This document shows, one piece after another, positions 1 to 14,751 of a DNA stretch of 64,000 nucleotides. Made by a program: the position numbers and the translations under genes. The notes beneath the pieces were generated by a model, which searched no databases, had not been told where the DNA came from, and saw only the letters and a list, made by a program, of their open reading frames with translations. Source of the stretch: Demequina sp. NBRC 110055 (GTDB lineage: Bacteria; Actinomycetota; Actinomycetes; Actinomycetales; Demequinaceae); assembly GCF_002090135.1 (NCBI RefSeq), contig NZ_BBRL01000004.1, positions 124,001 to 188,000 of the forward strand, read 5' to 3'. The stretch's first letter is position 1. Every line of letters starts with the position of its first letter.

Positions 1-64
1 GGCGTCAAAGCCTGGGACCGTCGGGGCCTCCTGCGGGTGGCGACACCCGTGCGGTCGGATCGAC

Positions 65-102
65 CGCATCTATTGTAGACACGCCGGAGCGCATGCGCGA
101 AC
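65..102 (-). promoter_or_regulatory. Putative promoter reading off the left edge
   Basis: On the minus strand a TACAAT -10 hexamer (5 of 6 to TATAAT) lies at 72-77, with a weak TTCGCG-like -35 about 18 bases upstream. No coding region starts inside the window, so the transcript would run past position 1. In actinobacteria rpoC is normally followed by rpsL, so this is probably the rpsL/rpsG/fusA promoter and leader; that identity is inference. The -10 is convincing and the -35 is not. Confidence 0.45.
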
Positions 103-250
103 AGCGCCAACCCGACTGCTATGGCACGCCTCGCTGAGGGCTTTTTAGCAGGGCCGATGCCGTGGCAACGGCCGTATGAGGTGCGCCACAGCGAAGCGTA
201 CGTATGGCATCGGCCACGCGGAGGCGTGCATTCGCGCCCGCCCCCTCGGG

Positions 251-313
251 TCGTGGCGCACATGTCCTCATCTCCGCCATGCACGCGCCCGTCGTGGCGC
301 GCGTGAGGACATG
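251..313. repeat. Inverted repeat in the rpoC downstream gap
   Basis: The 412 bases before rpoC's stop hold no convincing gene. CATGTCCTCA at 261-270 is perfectly repeated in inverse at 304-313. The segment TCGTGGCGCACATG at 251-264 is echoed as TCGTGGCGCGCGTG at 292-305. The TGGCGCACATG piece also appears in inverted repeats near 26552-26591 (as a variant) and 31208-31276. Two copies of the GGCCGATGC motif (152-166 and, inverse, 207-215) lie in the same gap. Function unknown. Confidence 0.5.
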
Positions 314-366
314 AGCAGCCCGGCGGCGAGCGGGACCCGGCCCACGCGCCCGCCGAGACACGCGAA

Positions 367-396
367 GGCCCGGCCACCCCGAAGGGCAGCCGGGCC
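367..396 (-). terminator. Terminator of the rpoBC operon
   Basis: GGCCCGGC at 367-374 pairs with GCCGGGCC at 389-396, and the inner bases add further pairs. It lies 16 bases past the rpoC stop codon. There is no long U tract, which is usual for terminators in this GC range. Confidence 0.75.
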
Positions 397-412
397 AAGC
401 GTGACGCGGCGC

Positions 413-4288
<3,876 letters not shown>

Positions 4289-4302
4289 TCAGGTTCCTTC
4301 TC

Positions 4303-7782
<3,480 letters not shown>

Positions 7783-7923
7783 GGGCGGGTCCTTCCCTTT
7801 TTGTAGCGTGCGTGTCGCGAGTCACAAGCCGCAGCTCCACCGGATCCCGGGGCCAAGCCGCTATGGAGCGGAGGCGCGCCGGGTAGGCATCTGAGGGCAG
7901 GGCAATAGACAGCGCAAAGCAAG

Positions 7924-7953
7924 AGCGTACTCGCCGCCGGACAAAATGTCCAA
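7924..7953 (-). promoter_or_regulatory. Putative rpoB promoter
   Basis: The 384 bases between rplL and rpoB contain no gene. On the minus strand TTGGAC (7948-7953) and TACGCT (7924-7929) are separated by 18 bases, a plausible -35/-10 pair giving a 5' leader of about 135 bases. A small palindrome, GGACA-AAA-TGTCC (7939-7951), overlaps the -35. The same gap also holds the rplL terminator and a copy of the GCCACGGCATCGGCC motif (8083-8097). Confidence 0.4.
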
Positions 7954-8082
7954 CGGCGCAAGCCGACTCGCCGGGCGTTGCCACATCTGGGCGGCACCGG
8001 AACGCTTTCGCTGGCCACGAGCGTACCAATGACCGGCCACGGAGTGCGCCACCGCGGCCCGGCGAGCGGCAAGGGCGAGCCC

Positions 8083-8097
8083 GCCACGGCATCGGCC
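8083..8097 (-). repeat. Intergenic copy of the GGCCGATGCCGTGGC motif
   Basis: Fifteen bases identical to the long form of the motif that recurs through the window, here on the minus strand 19 bases before the rplL terminator. It is non-coding here, so codon choice cannot explain it. Other long copies: 152-166, 16225-16238, 17094-17109, 21081-21096, 26643-26658, 28482-28497, 30253-30267, 33514-33527, 36575-36590, 43444-43457, 46886-46901 and 49137-49151. Confidence 0.7.
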
Positions 8098-8115
8098 ATC
8101 GGGAGAAACGACGAA

Positions 8116-8145
8116 GGCCGGGCCTCCCCGAAGGGAGACCCGGCC
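8116..8145 (-). terminator. Terminator of rplJ-rplL
   Basis: GGCCGGGCCTCCC pairs with GGGAGACCCGGCC around a CGAA loop, 21 bases past the rplL stop. It separates ribosomal-protein transcription from the rpoB promoter, although partial read-through into rpoBC is common in this operon family. Confidence 0.8.
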
Positions 8146-8166
8146 CGCGTGCGAAAAGGGGTGAGC

Positions 8167-8550
8167 TTACTTGAGCTCGACGGTGGCGCCGGCAGCCTCG
8201 AGCTGCTCCTTGGCCTTCTCCGCGTCCTCCTTCTTGGCGCCCTCGAGGACGGCCTTGGGGGCCTCGTCCACGAGCGCCTTGGCCTCGCCGAGGCCGAGCG
8301 ACGTGAGCGCGCGCACCTCCTTGATGACCTGGATCTTCTTGTCGCCAACGGCGGTGAGGATGACGTCGAACTCGTCCTTCTCCTCAGCAGCCTCGGCCTC
8401 GCCCGCGGGGGCGGCGGCCACGGCAACGGCCGCGGGGGCGGCGGCGGTGACGTCGAAGGTCTCCTCGAACGCCTTCACGAACTCCGACAGCTCGATGAGC
8501 GAGAGCTCCTTGAACTGCTCGATGAGCTCTTCGGTGGTGAGCTTAGCCAT
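8167..8550 (-). CDS. rplL: 50S ribosomal protein L7/L12
   Basis: Stalk protein of the large subunit, 127 aa, acidic. The N-terminal dimerisation helices ([13 protein letters not shown]) are followed by an Ala/Pro/Glu-rich hinge at about 35-57 and the factor-binding C-terminal domain with the conserved [17 protein letters not shown] stretch. ATG start with AGGAAAC upstream. It lies 59 bases after rplJ and is transcribed with it, the usual arrangement that lets several L12 copies be made per L10. Confidence 0.97.
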   Translation of the reverse strand: MAKLTTEELIEQFKELSLIELSEFVKAFEETFDVTAAAPAAVAVAAAPAGEAEAAEEKDEFDVILTAVGDKKIQVIKEVRALTSLGLGEAKALVDEAPKAVLEGAKKEDAEKAKEQLEAAGATVELK

Positions 8551-8609
8551 GATGGTTTCCTAACTTTTTGCTGCGTGTGAGCAGAGGGTGGAGATGGGGG
8601 TAGCGGCCC

Positions 8610-9131
8610 TTAGGCCGCGTCTCCCTGCTTGGCACGCAGGGCGTCGACGGCGCGCGCTGCCTTGGACAGCGGTGCCTGGAACATGTATGCGGCGTTGACG
8701 AGCGAGGCCTGCATGGCACCCGCCGCCTTCGCGAGCAGCACTTCACGGGACTCGAGGTCTGCGAGCTTGTTGATCTCCTCGGCGGAGAGCACATTGCCTT
8801 CGAGAACGCCGCCCTTGATGACGAGCTTGTCGTTCTCCTTGGCAAAACCCTTCAGACCCTTTGCAGCCTCCACCGGGTCACCGGTGATGAATGCAATGGC
8901 CGTGGGACCAACGAAGAGGTCGTCGAGACCTTCCACGCCGGCATCCTTGGCCGCGAGCGCCGTCAGAGTGTTCTTCGCGACCACGTAGGTCGCGGCGCCG
9001 CGGAGCTTCGTGCGCAGCTCAGCGAGCTGCGGCACCGAAAGGCCGCGGTACTCGGTGACAACGACAGCCGAGGCGTCACGGAACTGGTCCGCGAGCTCCT
9101 TGACTGCTGCCACCTTGTCTGGCGTCGCCAT
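8610..9131 (-). CDS. rplJ: 50S ribosomal protein L10
   Basis: Stalk base protein, 173 aa. It anchors L7/L12 dimers to 23S rRNA and autoregulates its own mRNA in bacteria studied. The open frame runs far upstream, but the true start is the ATG at 9131 ([13 protein letters not shown]), with AGGAAGGA in front and normal family length. The conserved [17 protein letters not shown] segment is present. Its leader of roughly 190 bases carries an attenuator-like hairpin (9200-9219). Confidence 0.97.
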   Translation of the reverse strand: MATPDKVAAVKELADQFRDASAVVVTEYRGLSVPQLAELRTKLRGAATYVVAKNTLTALAAKDAGVEGLDDLFVGPTAIAFITGDPVEAAKGLKGFAKENDKLVIKGGVLEGNVLSAEEINKLADLESREVLLAKAAGAMQASLVNAAYMFQAPLSKAARAVDALRAKQGDAA

Positions 9132-9199
9132 GGGGTGTCCTTCCTTCGGGTGACCGTCGGCGCCTCCTTGCGGAGACGGCCTCCCCCGGACAACAGAAA

Positions 9200-9219
9200 A
9201 GCCCCGCGCAGGCGGGGCT
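9200..9219 (-). terminator. Attenuator hairpin in the rplJ leader
   Basis: On the minus strand AGCCCCGC-CTGC-GCGGGGCT is followed at once by TTTTCTGTTG, a proper intrinsic terminator, 69 bases before the rplJ start. Located inside the leader, it could stop transcription unless an alternative fold forms. L10(L12)4 binding to leader RNA is the known regulator of this operon in other bacteria; the antiterminator partner was not identified here. Confidence 0.6.
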
Positions 9220-9331
9220 GGGCCGCGTCGTACGACGCTTCTCAGTTCACCTGCGCTGGCCTCCGCTGCTGCGGGACTTCGGTCGGGCTCGCTTGCGCGC
9301 TCCTGACAACCGGCGGTCTTGGGCGTTGAAA

Positions 9332-9360
9332 ATCTTACACCACTTTTCGAGTGGTGTCTC
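9332..9360 (-). promoter_or_regulatory. rplJ-rplL promoter with palindromic spacer
   Basis: Minus strand: GAGACA (9355-9360) and TAAGAT (9332-9337) lie 17 bases apart, a good -35/-10 pair about 195 bases before rplJ. The spacer is occupied by an 8-base perfect palindrome, ACACCACT / AGTGGTGT (9337-9357, 5-base centre), which could be an operator or a hairpin. The 445-base gap between rplA and rplJ otherwise holds only the rplA terminator and the leader hairpin. Confidence 0.5.
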
Positions 9361-9435
9361 CTTGAGGCGGCCGATGCGATGGCGGGCCTCCATACGGGGC
9401 CATGCCACGGCATAGGCCGCCGGAAAAGGAGATGA

Positions 9436-9469
9436 CCCGGCTGTCCGTCCAGTGGGACGGGCAGCCGGG
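9436..9469 (-). terminator. Terminator of rplK-rplA
   Basis: CCCGGCTGTCCGTCC (9436-9450) pairs with GGACGGGCAGCCGGG (9455-9469), one mismatch, loop AGTG. It lies 108 bases after the rplA stop and before the rplJ promoter. Confidence 0.7.
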
Positions 9470-9576
9470 CCGGGCGACGCGCCGCGTCCCCGGTGGGGGG
9501 CGAGGGCGGTCGCGTGCTCTCTGACACTCAGTCCGGGGTCACCGGGCCTCGCGCGAGTGCGTCTGGTGTGCCTGCT

Positions 9577-10275
9577 CTACTTCTCGATCTTGGCGAGGGC
9601 GTCCACGGGGATACCGGGGCCCTGGGTCGCCGAGATGGAGGCCTTGATGATGTAGCGACCCTTCGAGGCGGACGGCTTCACACGCTGGACCTCGTCGAGG
9701 ACGGCCTGGAAGTTCTCGAGCAGCTTCTCGTCGCCGAACGACGCCTTGCCGATCACCGAGTGAAGGTTGGCGTGCTTGTCGACACGGAACTCGATCTTTC
9801 CGCCCTTGATGTCGGACACGGCCTTGGCCACGTCCATCGTCACGGTGCCGGTCTTGGGGTTCGGCATGAGGCCACGGGGGCCGAGCACGCGGCCGAGGCG
9901 ACCGACCTTACCCATGAGGTCGGGCGTGGCGACCACAGCGTCGAAGTCCTGGCGTCCGCCCTGAACCTCGTCGATGAGCTCGTCGCCGCCGACGATGTCG
10001 GCGCCGGCCTCACGTGCGGCGTCTGCCTTGTCACCGTTGGCGAAGACCAGGACCCGAGCGGTCTTGCCGGTGCCGTGAGGCAGGATGGTGGTCGAACGGA
10101 CGGCCTGGTCCGCGTGACGGGGGTCGACGCCCAGCTTGAACACGACGTCGATGGTCGAGTCGGTGTTCTTCGAGGCAGTCTTCTGCGCGAGACGCACGGC
10201 CTCGAGCGGGGTGTAGAGCTGGCTACGGTCGACGAGCTGAGCTGCGTCGCGGTAAGCCTTGGAGCGCTTGGTCAT
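9577..10275 (-). CDS. rplA: 50S ribosomal protein L1
   Basis: Large-subunit protein at the E-site stalk, 232 aa, full length. It has the typical [14 protein letters not shown] and [15 protein letters not shown] motifs. In other bacteria L1 represses translation of the rplKA mRNA. ATG start with AAAGGAAG upstream. It is 70 bases downstream of rplK and co-transcribed with it. Confidence 0.97.
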   Translation of the reverse strand: MTKRSKAYRDAAQLVDRSQLYTPLEAVRLAQKTASKNTDSTIDVVFKLGVDPRHADQAVRSTTILPHGTGKTARVLVFANGDKADAAREAGADIVGGDELIDEVQGGRQDFDAVVATPDLMGKVGRLGRVLGPRGLMPNPKTGTVTMDVAKAVSDIKGGKIEFRVDKHANLHSVIGKASFGDEKLLENFQAVLDEVQRVKPSASKGRYIIKASISATQGPGIPVDALAKIEK

Positions 10276-10345
10276 CTGCTTCTTCCTTTGCAGTCGTGGT
10301 GGCGGGTCAGCGCGACCCCTCCCACTGGTCTTTCTGGTGCGGTCC

Positions 10346-10777
10346 TTAGGAGACCGTGATGCCCATGGAGCGGGCGGTGCCGGCGATGATCTTCGCAGCG
10401 GCGTCGATGTCGTTGGCGTTGAGGTCGGCCATCTTCTGCTCGGCGATCTCGCGCACCTGCTCCTCGGTCAGCGAGCCGACCTTGGTGGTGTGCGGAGTGC
10501 CGGAGCCCTTGGGGACGCCTGCGGCCTTCTTGATGAGTTCTGCGGCCGGCGGGGTCTTCGTGATGAACGTGAAGGAACGGTCTTCGTAGACCGTGATCTC
10601 CACGGGAATCACGTTGCCACGCTGCGACTCGGTGGCCGCGTTGTAGGCCTTGCAGAACTCCATGATGTTCACGCCGTGCTGACCCAGGGCGGGTCCAACG
10701 GGCGGAGCGGGGTTCGCGGCGCCGGCCTGGATCTGAAGCTTGATCAGACCAGCGACCTTCTTCTTAGGGGCTGCCAT
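10346..10777 (-). CDS. rplK: 50S ribosomal protein L11
   Basis: GTPase-centre protein, 143 aa. It has the canonical [21 protein letters not shown]-terminal domain and the C-terminal rRNA-binding domain ending in [11 protein letters not shown]. Thiopeptide antibiotics act at this site in other bacteria, and the proline-rich N-terminal helix is standard. ATG start with an AAGGA box. It follows nusG by 60 bases. Confidence 0.97.
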   Translation of the reverse strand: MAAPKKKVAGLIKLQIQAGAANPAPPVGPALGQHGVNIMEFCKAYNAATESQRGNVIPVEITVYEDRSFTFITKTPPAAELIKKAAGVPKGSGTPHTTKVGSLTEEQVREIAEQKMADLNANDIDAAAKIIAGTARSMGITVS

Positions 10778-10837
10778 GTTTCGGGTCCTTCTGTTGCTGG
10801 GGGCGGCTGGCTGCCGCCGTGGGTGCTGGCGTCAGGC

Positions 10838-11701
10838 TCAGATCTTCTGGACCTGAGTGAACGCCAGCTCGACCGGGGTCTCCCGGCCGAAGATGGAGAC
10901 GAGAACCTGGAGCTTCTGGGACTCCACGGAGATCTCGGAGATGGTGCCGGGCAGCGTGGCAAACGGGCCATCGATGACGGTGATGGACTCGCCCACCACG
11001 AAGTCGACCTCGACGGGCGCGGCCTTGCTCTGCGACGGCTCCTCGGACGTGGCGTCGGCGCCCTCCTTGGGGGCGAGCATCGCGTACACCTCGTCGGGCG
11101 TCAGCGGCACGGGCTGGTGGGCGTGACCCACGAATCCCGTAACGCCGGGGGTGTTGCGCACGGTGCCCCACGACTCGTCCGTGAGGTACATGCGCACCAG
11201 GACGTATCCGGGCATCCGCACGCGGGTCACCAGCTTGCGCTGGCCGTTCTTGATTTCGGCGACGTCTTCCATCGGCACCTCGACCTGGAAGATGAAGTCT
11301 TCCTGGTGAAGGCTCTCGCGGCGGTGCTCAATGGACTGCTTCACGCGCTTCTCGTGACCCGAGTAGCTGTGAATGACGTACCAGTCGCCCTCCTGCATAC
11401 GCAGCTGGGCCTTGAACTCCTCGATGGGGTCGACCGGGGCGGGAACCTCCGCGGCCTCGTCTTCGAGCTCGACGGCGGCCTCTTCGGCGGCTTCGATCTC
11501 GTCGTCGGACGGAATGGTGTCGTCGTCGTCCTCGATCAGCGTGTCCTCGGGAGCGTCCGACAGCTGAGCCTCGTCGACCGCAGGGGTCACGTCGTCGGCC
11601 GGGGCGTCCGCGGCCGCCTGTGCGCGGTCGGTCGCCTCGGCGATGTCGGCTACGAGGGCGTCCAGCTTGTCGCCGGCCGCGTCGAGCTTGTCGTCACTCA
11701 C
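10838..11701 (-). CDS. nusG: Transcription termination/antitermination protein NusG
   Basis: Transcription elongation factor, 287 aa. Residues 1 to about 95 form an acidic, low-complexity extension typical of actinobacterial NusG. The NGN domain follows ([16 protein letters not shown], then [16 protein letters not shown]), and a C-terminal KOW domain ends in [11 protein letters not shown] start with AGGAAG upstream. It sits between secE and rplK as in nearly all bacteria. Confidence 0.96.
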   Translation of the reverse strand: MSDDKLDAAGDKLDALVADIAEATDRAQAAADAPADDVTPAVDEAQLSDAPEDTLIEDDDDTIPSDDEIEAAEEAAVELEDEAAEVPAPVDPIEEFKAQLRMQEGDWYVIHSYSGHEKRVKQSIEHRRESLHQEDFIFQVEVPMEDVAEIKNGQRKLVTRVRMPGYVLVRMYLTDESWGTVRNTPGVTGFVGHAHQPVPLTPDEVYAMLAPKEGADATSEEPSQSKAAPVEVDFVVGESITVIDGPFATLPGTISEISVESQKLQVLVSIFGRETPVELAFTQVQKI

Positions 11702-11734
11702 GAGTCACCACTTCCTAGATTCGTTGTGCGGCAG

Positions 11735-11992
11735 TTAGCCGCCGAACACCCACGCGGACAGCGATCCGAACCCGAGGTCGAGCACGAACACCAGCACCAT
11801 CATCACGGCCACGAAGCCCAGGACGATCCAGATGTAACGGATCAGTTCCTCGCGGGTGGGGGTCACCACCCGCTTGAGCTCGGAGACCACCTGGCGCACG
11901 AACAGCGCGATGCGTCCGAAGATGCTCAGGCCCTCGCGGCTTTCGTGCCGCGGGTCCCGCTCTCCGGAATCCGTCACGGCAGATTCGCTCAC
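11735..11992 (-). CDS. secE: Preprotein translocase subunit SecE
   Basis: Essential membrane subunit of the SecYEG channel. I start it at the GTG at 11992 (V-S-E-S-A-V), which has AAAGGA six bases upstream and gives 85 aa. A longer frame would run into tRNA-Trp and is rejected. The conserved amphipathic helix (VSELKRVVTPTREEL) and one transmembrane segment (about 58-80) are present, as in single-span Gram-positive SecE. Confidence 0.93.
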   Translation of the reverse strand: MSESAVTDSGERDPRHESREGLSIFGRIALFVRQVVSELKRVVTPTREELIRYIWIVLGFVAVMMVLVFVLDLGFGSLSAWVFGG

Positions 11993-12052
11993 CAGGAAAT
12001 CCTTTGCTCGGAATCGGGGGTGTTGTGGGTGCACGACCAAGGCCGTGCCCAG

Positions 12053-12125
12053 CAGGGTAGGAGGGACTCGAACCCCCAACCGTCGGTTTTGGAGACCGAT
12101 GCGCTACCAATTGCGCCACTACCCT
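12053..12125 (-). tRNA. tRNA-Trp (anticodon CCA)
   Basis: Seventy-three bases folding as a full cloverleaf. The acceptor AGGGTAG pairs with CTACCCT, the anticodon stem TCGGT/ACCGA encloses CTCCAAA, and the T arm carries GGTTCGAGTCC. The 3' CCA is not encoded. It lies directly upstream of secE, the usual trpT-secE-nusG order. Confidence 0.97.
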
Positions 12126-12299
12126 CCGGAGGCGTTGGGACCTCCGTTGGCTCTTGCCGTTCGCCGATGCGTCACCGTGCCAGGGCGCGGGTCATCATCG
12201 GGATCGTCAATCGCCGAACTGCAATGGTACGGGTTCTGGCTCAGAAAAGCGAACCCGGTCTGCCTGGGGCATGCTCGCCCTCGGCGCTCCGGCTCTCGA

Positions 12300-12374
12300 G
12301 CCCGTCCATTCTCGCATTGACGGGCTGCACAGCCGAAACCTGCACTCGGACCCGACATTCAGCGGATTGACGGG
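12300..12374. repeat. Paired-hairpin element, copy A
   Basis: Two palindromes in tandem: GCCCGTC (12300-12306) / GACGGGC (12319-12325), and CCCGAC (12351-12356) / GACGGG (12369-12374, one mismatch). Each has exactly 12 bases between arms, and the centres are 50 bases apart. The second overlaps the last codons of the DUF559 gene. The linker contains CCGAAACCTGCA, matching CCGATATCTGCA in copy B. Confidence 0.75.
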
Positions 12375-13213
12375 AGCGGCGCCCCGGCCAGTGCTGCAGC
12401 TACCGCGTCCGCCACGCTGATCGGTGCGGCGCCGCACAGGTCGCGATAAGTGAATCTCAAGACCATGTAGCCACGCCGCGTCAGTTCGCGGTCACGACTG
12501 CGGTCCCGCTGAAACGCCGCCGGGTTGTCGTGGTGCTGACGACCATCCACTTCCACCACTACCTTCTCGGCAGCGACGAGGTCCACCCGCCCCACACCAT
12601 CAATGAAGCGCTGCGGATGGACGGAGATCCCGGCCCGCGCGAGGTCGAGGCGCGCGATTGTCTCCGGAGGCGACTCCGCCCGCCCATCCATGTGAGCGAG
12701 CAACCAGTCGCGGCGATGATGCGTGGAGCGGGCAAACGCAGCGATCTGGTCCGGCCGCACCAGGCCCTGGTGGAGTGCCGAATCCACGGCCACGAGGTGC
12801 TCACGCTCGTCGAGACAGCACCCGGCTGCATCGAGCGCCTCGGACACGGGTGCCACCCTCATCGCGCGCAGCGGCGTCGGCGCGCCTGTATGGAAGTGAA
12901 GGCGCACTCCCGCCGGCCGGCGACGTGCCGCCCCGCTCGCGCGGTCCACTTCCACGCACACCGACGACGGGGATGAGAGCACGGCCACGCCTCGCTGCCC
13001 GAGCGCGGTGGAGCACGTCACGGTGCCGTGAAGCCGCGCCGCGGCGAGACGTTCGCCGCCCGTGTCTGGTAGCGCCACCAGCCCGCGCGAGACATCGATG
13101 ATCTCGCCGTCCGTGCGAGCCACCGAGATGTGGTGGCGTGTGCACCCGAGCGCCACCAGGTCGCGGACCCGTGCCACACCGCCGCATCTGCGCAGTGCCC
13201 GGGCGACGTCCAT
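12359..13213 (-). CDS. DUF559 nuclease-like protein
   Basis: 284 aa. The N-terminal 60 residues resemble the AbiEi-type winged helix found at the head of many actinobacterial proteins of this kind. The C-terminal third (about 205-270) is the DUF559/Vsr-like PD-(D/E)XK fold: VDLVAAEKVVVEVDGRQHH, then RDRELTRRGYMVLRF. Exact function is unknown; members are annotated variously as endonuclease-like or AbiEi antitoxin-like, and no toxin partner is adjacent. Unusually, both ends are flanked by the same paired-hairpin repeat (12300-12374 and 13280-13373). Confidence 0.8.
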   Translation of the reverse strand: MDVARALRRCGGVARVRDLVALGCTRHHISVARTDGEIIDVSRGLVALPDTGGERLAAARLHGTVTCSTALGQRGVAVLSSPSSVCVEVDRASGAARRRPAGVRLHFHTGAPTPLRAMRVAPVSEALDAAGCCLDEREHLVAVDSALHQGLVRPDQIAAFARSTHHRRDWLLAHMDGRAESPPETIARLDLARAGISVHPQRFIDGVGRVDLVAAEKVVVEVDGRQHHDNPAAFQRDRSRDRELTRRGYMVLRFTYRDLCGAAPISVADAVAAALAGAPLPSIR

Positions 13214-13279
13214 GCGGTCTACGTTGCCGCGTCCTCACGTCGGACGGGCGCTCGGGACGCCATCTGTGGACAACACCCC

Positions 13280-13373
13280 GCACTCGAGCCCGTCGTCGGG
13301 GCATCTGATGGGCGCGAGTGCCGATATCTGCAGCCCAGCCCGACAATCTGCGAGATGACGGGCTGGGCTGCAG
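13280..13373. repeat. Paired-hairpin element, copy B
   Basis: Palindrome 1 has arms at 13280-13294 and 13307-13321 (15 bases, two mismatches). Palindrome 2 has arms at 13328-13344 and 13357-13373 (17 bases, one mismatch). Both enclose exactly 12 bases and the centres are 50 bases apart. The copy sits in the divergent promoter region between the DUF559 gene and aspC, so it is not simply a terminator. Confidence 0.85.
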
Positions 13374-13433
13374 GTGCTGACGGGCACAGGTTTCACGGGT
13401 GGAAGCAGCGCGCACGCGTGGAACAATGCACCC

Positions 13434-14636
13434 ATGACCTCCTCCAGCCGCGTGTCTGCCCGCCTCGGCGCCATTGCGCCGTCTGCCACCCTCGCCGTCG
13501 ACGCCAAGGCCAAGGCCCTCAAGGCCGCAGGCCGTCCGGTGATCGGTTTCGGAGCGGGTGAGCCCGACTTCCCCACGCCGCAGCACATCGTGGATGCCGC
13601 CGTCGAGGCCGCGCGCGACCCGAAGAACCACCGCTACACGCCTGCCGCCGGTCTTCCCGAGCTGAAGCAGGCCATCGCGGACAAGACCCGGCGCGACTCG
13701 GGCTACGAGATTGACCCCGCCAGCGTGCTCGTCACCAACGGCGGCAAGCAGGCTGTGTTCCAGGCGTTCGCCGCGATCCTCGACCCGGGCGACGAGGTCA
13801 TCCTGCCCGCGCCCTACTGGACCACCTACCCCGAGGCCATCACGCTCGCGGGAGCGACCCCCGTCGAGGTGTTCGCCGGAGCCGACCAGGGCTACCTCGT
13901 GACGGTGGACCAGCTCGAGGCCGCCCGCACCGAGAACACCAAGGCGCTGCTGTTCTGCAGCCCCTCGAACCCCACGGGCGCCGTGTACTCGCAGGAGCAG
14001 ACCAAGGCCATCGGCGAGTGGGTGCTCGAGCACGGCATCTGGGTGATCACCGACGAGATCTACGAGCACCTGCTCTATGACGGCGCCCAGTTCACGCCCA
14101 TCCTGCGCGAGGTTCCCGCGCTCGCCGACACGACCATCGTGCTCAACGGCGTTGCCAAGACCTTCGCGATGACCGGCTGGCGCGTGGGCTGGATGCAGGG
14201 CCCCGCGGACGTCATCAAGGCCGCCACCAACTTCCAGAGCCACCTCACGTCCAACGTGGCCAACGTGAGCCAGCGCGCCGCGATCGCCGCCCTGACCGGG
14301 CCCATGGACGAGGTCGAGGCCATGCGCGTGGCCTTCGACCGCCGCCGCAAGACCATGGTCGAGATGCTGTCGGCCATCGACGGCTTCCAGGTGCCCGTGC
14401 CGCAGGGCGCGTTCTACGCCTACCCGTCGGTCGAGGGCGTCCTTGGCCGCGAGATCCGGGGCAAGGTCGCGAACACCTCCGCCGAGCTCGCGGCGATCAT
14501 CCTCGACGAGGCCGAAGTGGCCGTCGTACCCGGCGAGGCCTTTGGGCCCTCGGGCTACGTGCGACTGTCCTACGCGCTGGCCGATGCCGACCTCGCCGAG
14601 GGTGTGGGCCGCATCCAGGAGCTGCTCGCCCAGTAG
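13434..14636 (+). CDS. aspC: Pyridoxal-phosphate aminotransferase, aspartate type
   Basis: Class I aminotransferase, 400 aa, probably transferring the amino group of aspartate to 2-oxoglutarate. Family motifs are present: [10 protein letters not shown], the [11 protein letters not shown] segment, and the PLP lysine region [16 protein letters not shown] with a C-terminal SYVRLSY-like stretch (GYVRLSYAL). I prefer the ATG at 13434. AACAAT lies six bases upstream, so the transcript may be leaderless. It is a plus-strand gene inside a minus-strand block, a position often seen in Micrococcales. Confidence 0.92.
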   Translation: MTSSSRVSARLGAIAPSATLAVDAKAKALKAAGRPVIGFGAGEPDFPTPQHIVDAAVEAARDPKNHRYTPAAGLPELKQAIADKTRRDSGYEIDPASVLVTNGGKQAVFQAFAAILDPGDEVILPAPYWTTYPEAITLAGATPVEVFAGADQGYLVTVDQLEAARTENTKALLFCSPSNPTGAVYSQEQTKAIGEWVLEHGIWVITDEIYEHLLYDGAQFTPILREVPALADTTIVLNGVAKTFAMTGWRVGWMQGPADVIKAATNFQSHLTSNVANVSQRAAIAALTGPMDEVEAMRVAFDRRRKTMVEMLSAIDGFQVPVPQGAFYAYPSVEGVLGREIRGKVANTSAELAAIILDEAEVAVVPGEAFGPSGYVRLSYALADADLAEGVGRIQELLAQ

Positions 14637-14653
14637 GCGACAACGTCCCGACA

Positions 14654-14683
14654 GGGCGGTCCCGGCAGGCGCCGGGGCCGCCC
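14654..14683 (+). terminator. Terminator of aspC
   Basis: GGGCGGTCCCGGC (14654-14666) pairs with GCCGGGGCCGCCC (14671-14683), one wobble, followed by TCGGTCTTTCC. It starts 17 bases past the aspC stop. Confidence 0.8.
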
Positions 14684-14751
14684 TCGGTCTTTCCAGGGCC
14701 GATGCACCGTTTGGCCTTGCGCTCTGATCGCACCCGGGTGACGATGCGGTC

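Noticed and set aside
116..151. Plus-strand terminator-like sequence CCTC-GCT-GAGG followed by GCTTTTT
   Set aside because: The stem is only four pairs and no plus-strand gene lies upstream.
9132..9527. N-terminal extension of rplJ by some 130 residues
   Set aside because: Not seen in the L10 family and covers the promoter and attenuator; the ATG at 9131 has a strong ribosome site.
11993..12079. Upstream extension of secE
   Set aside because: It would read into tRNA-Trp. The GTG at 11992 has a ribosome site and gives normal SecE length.
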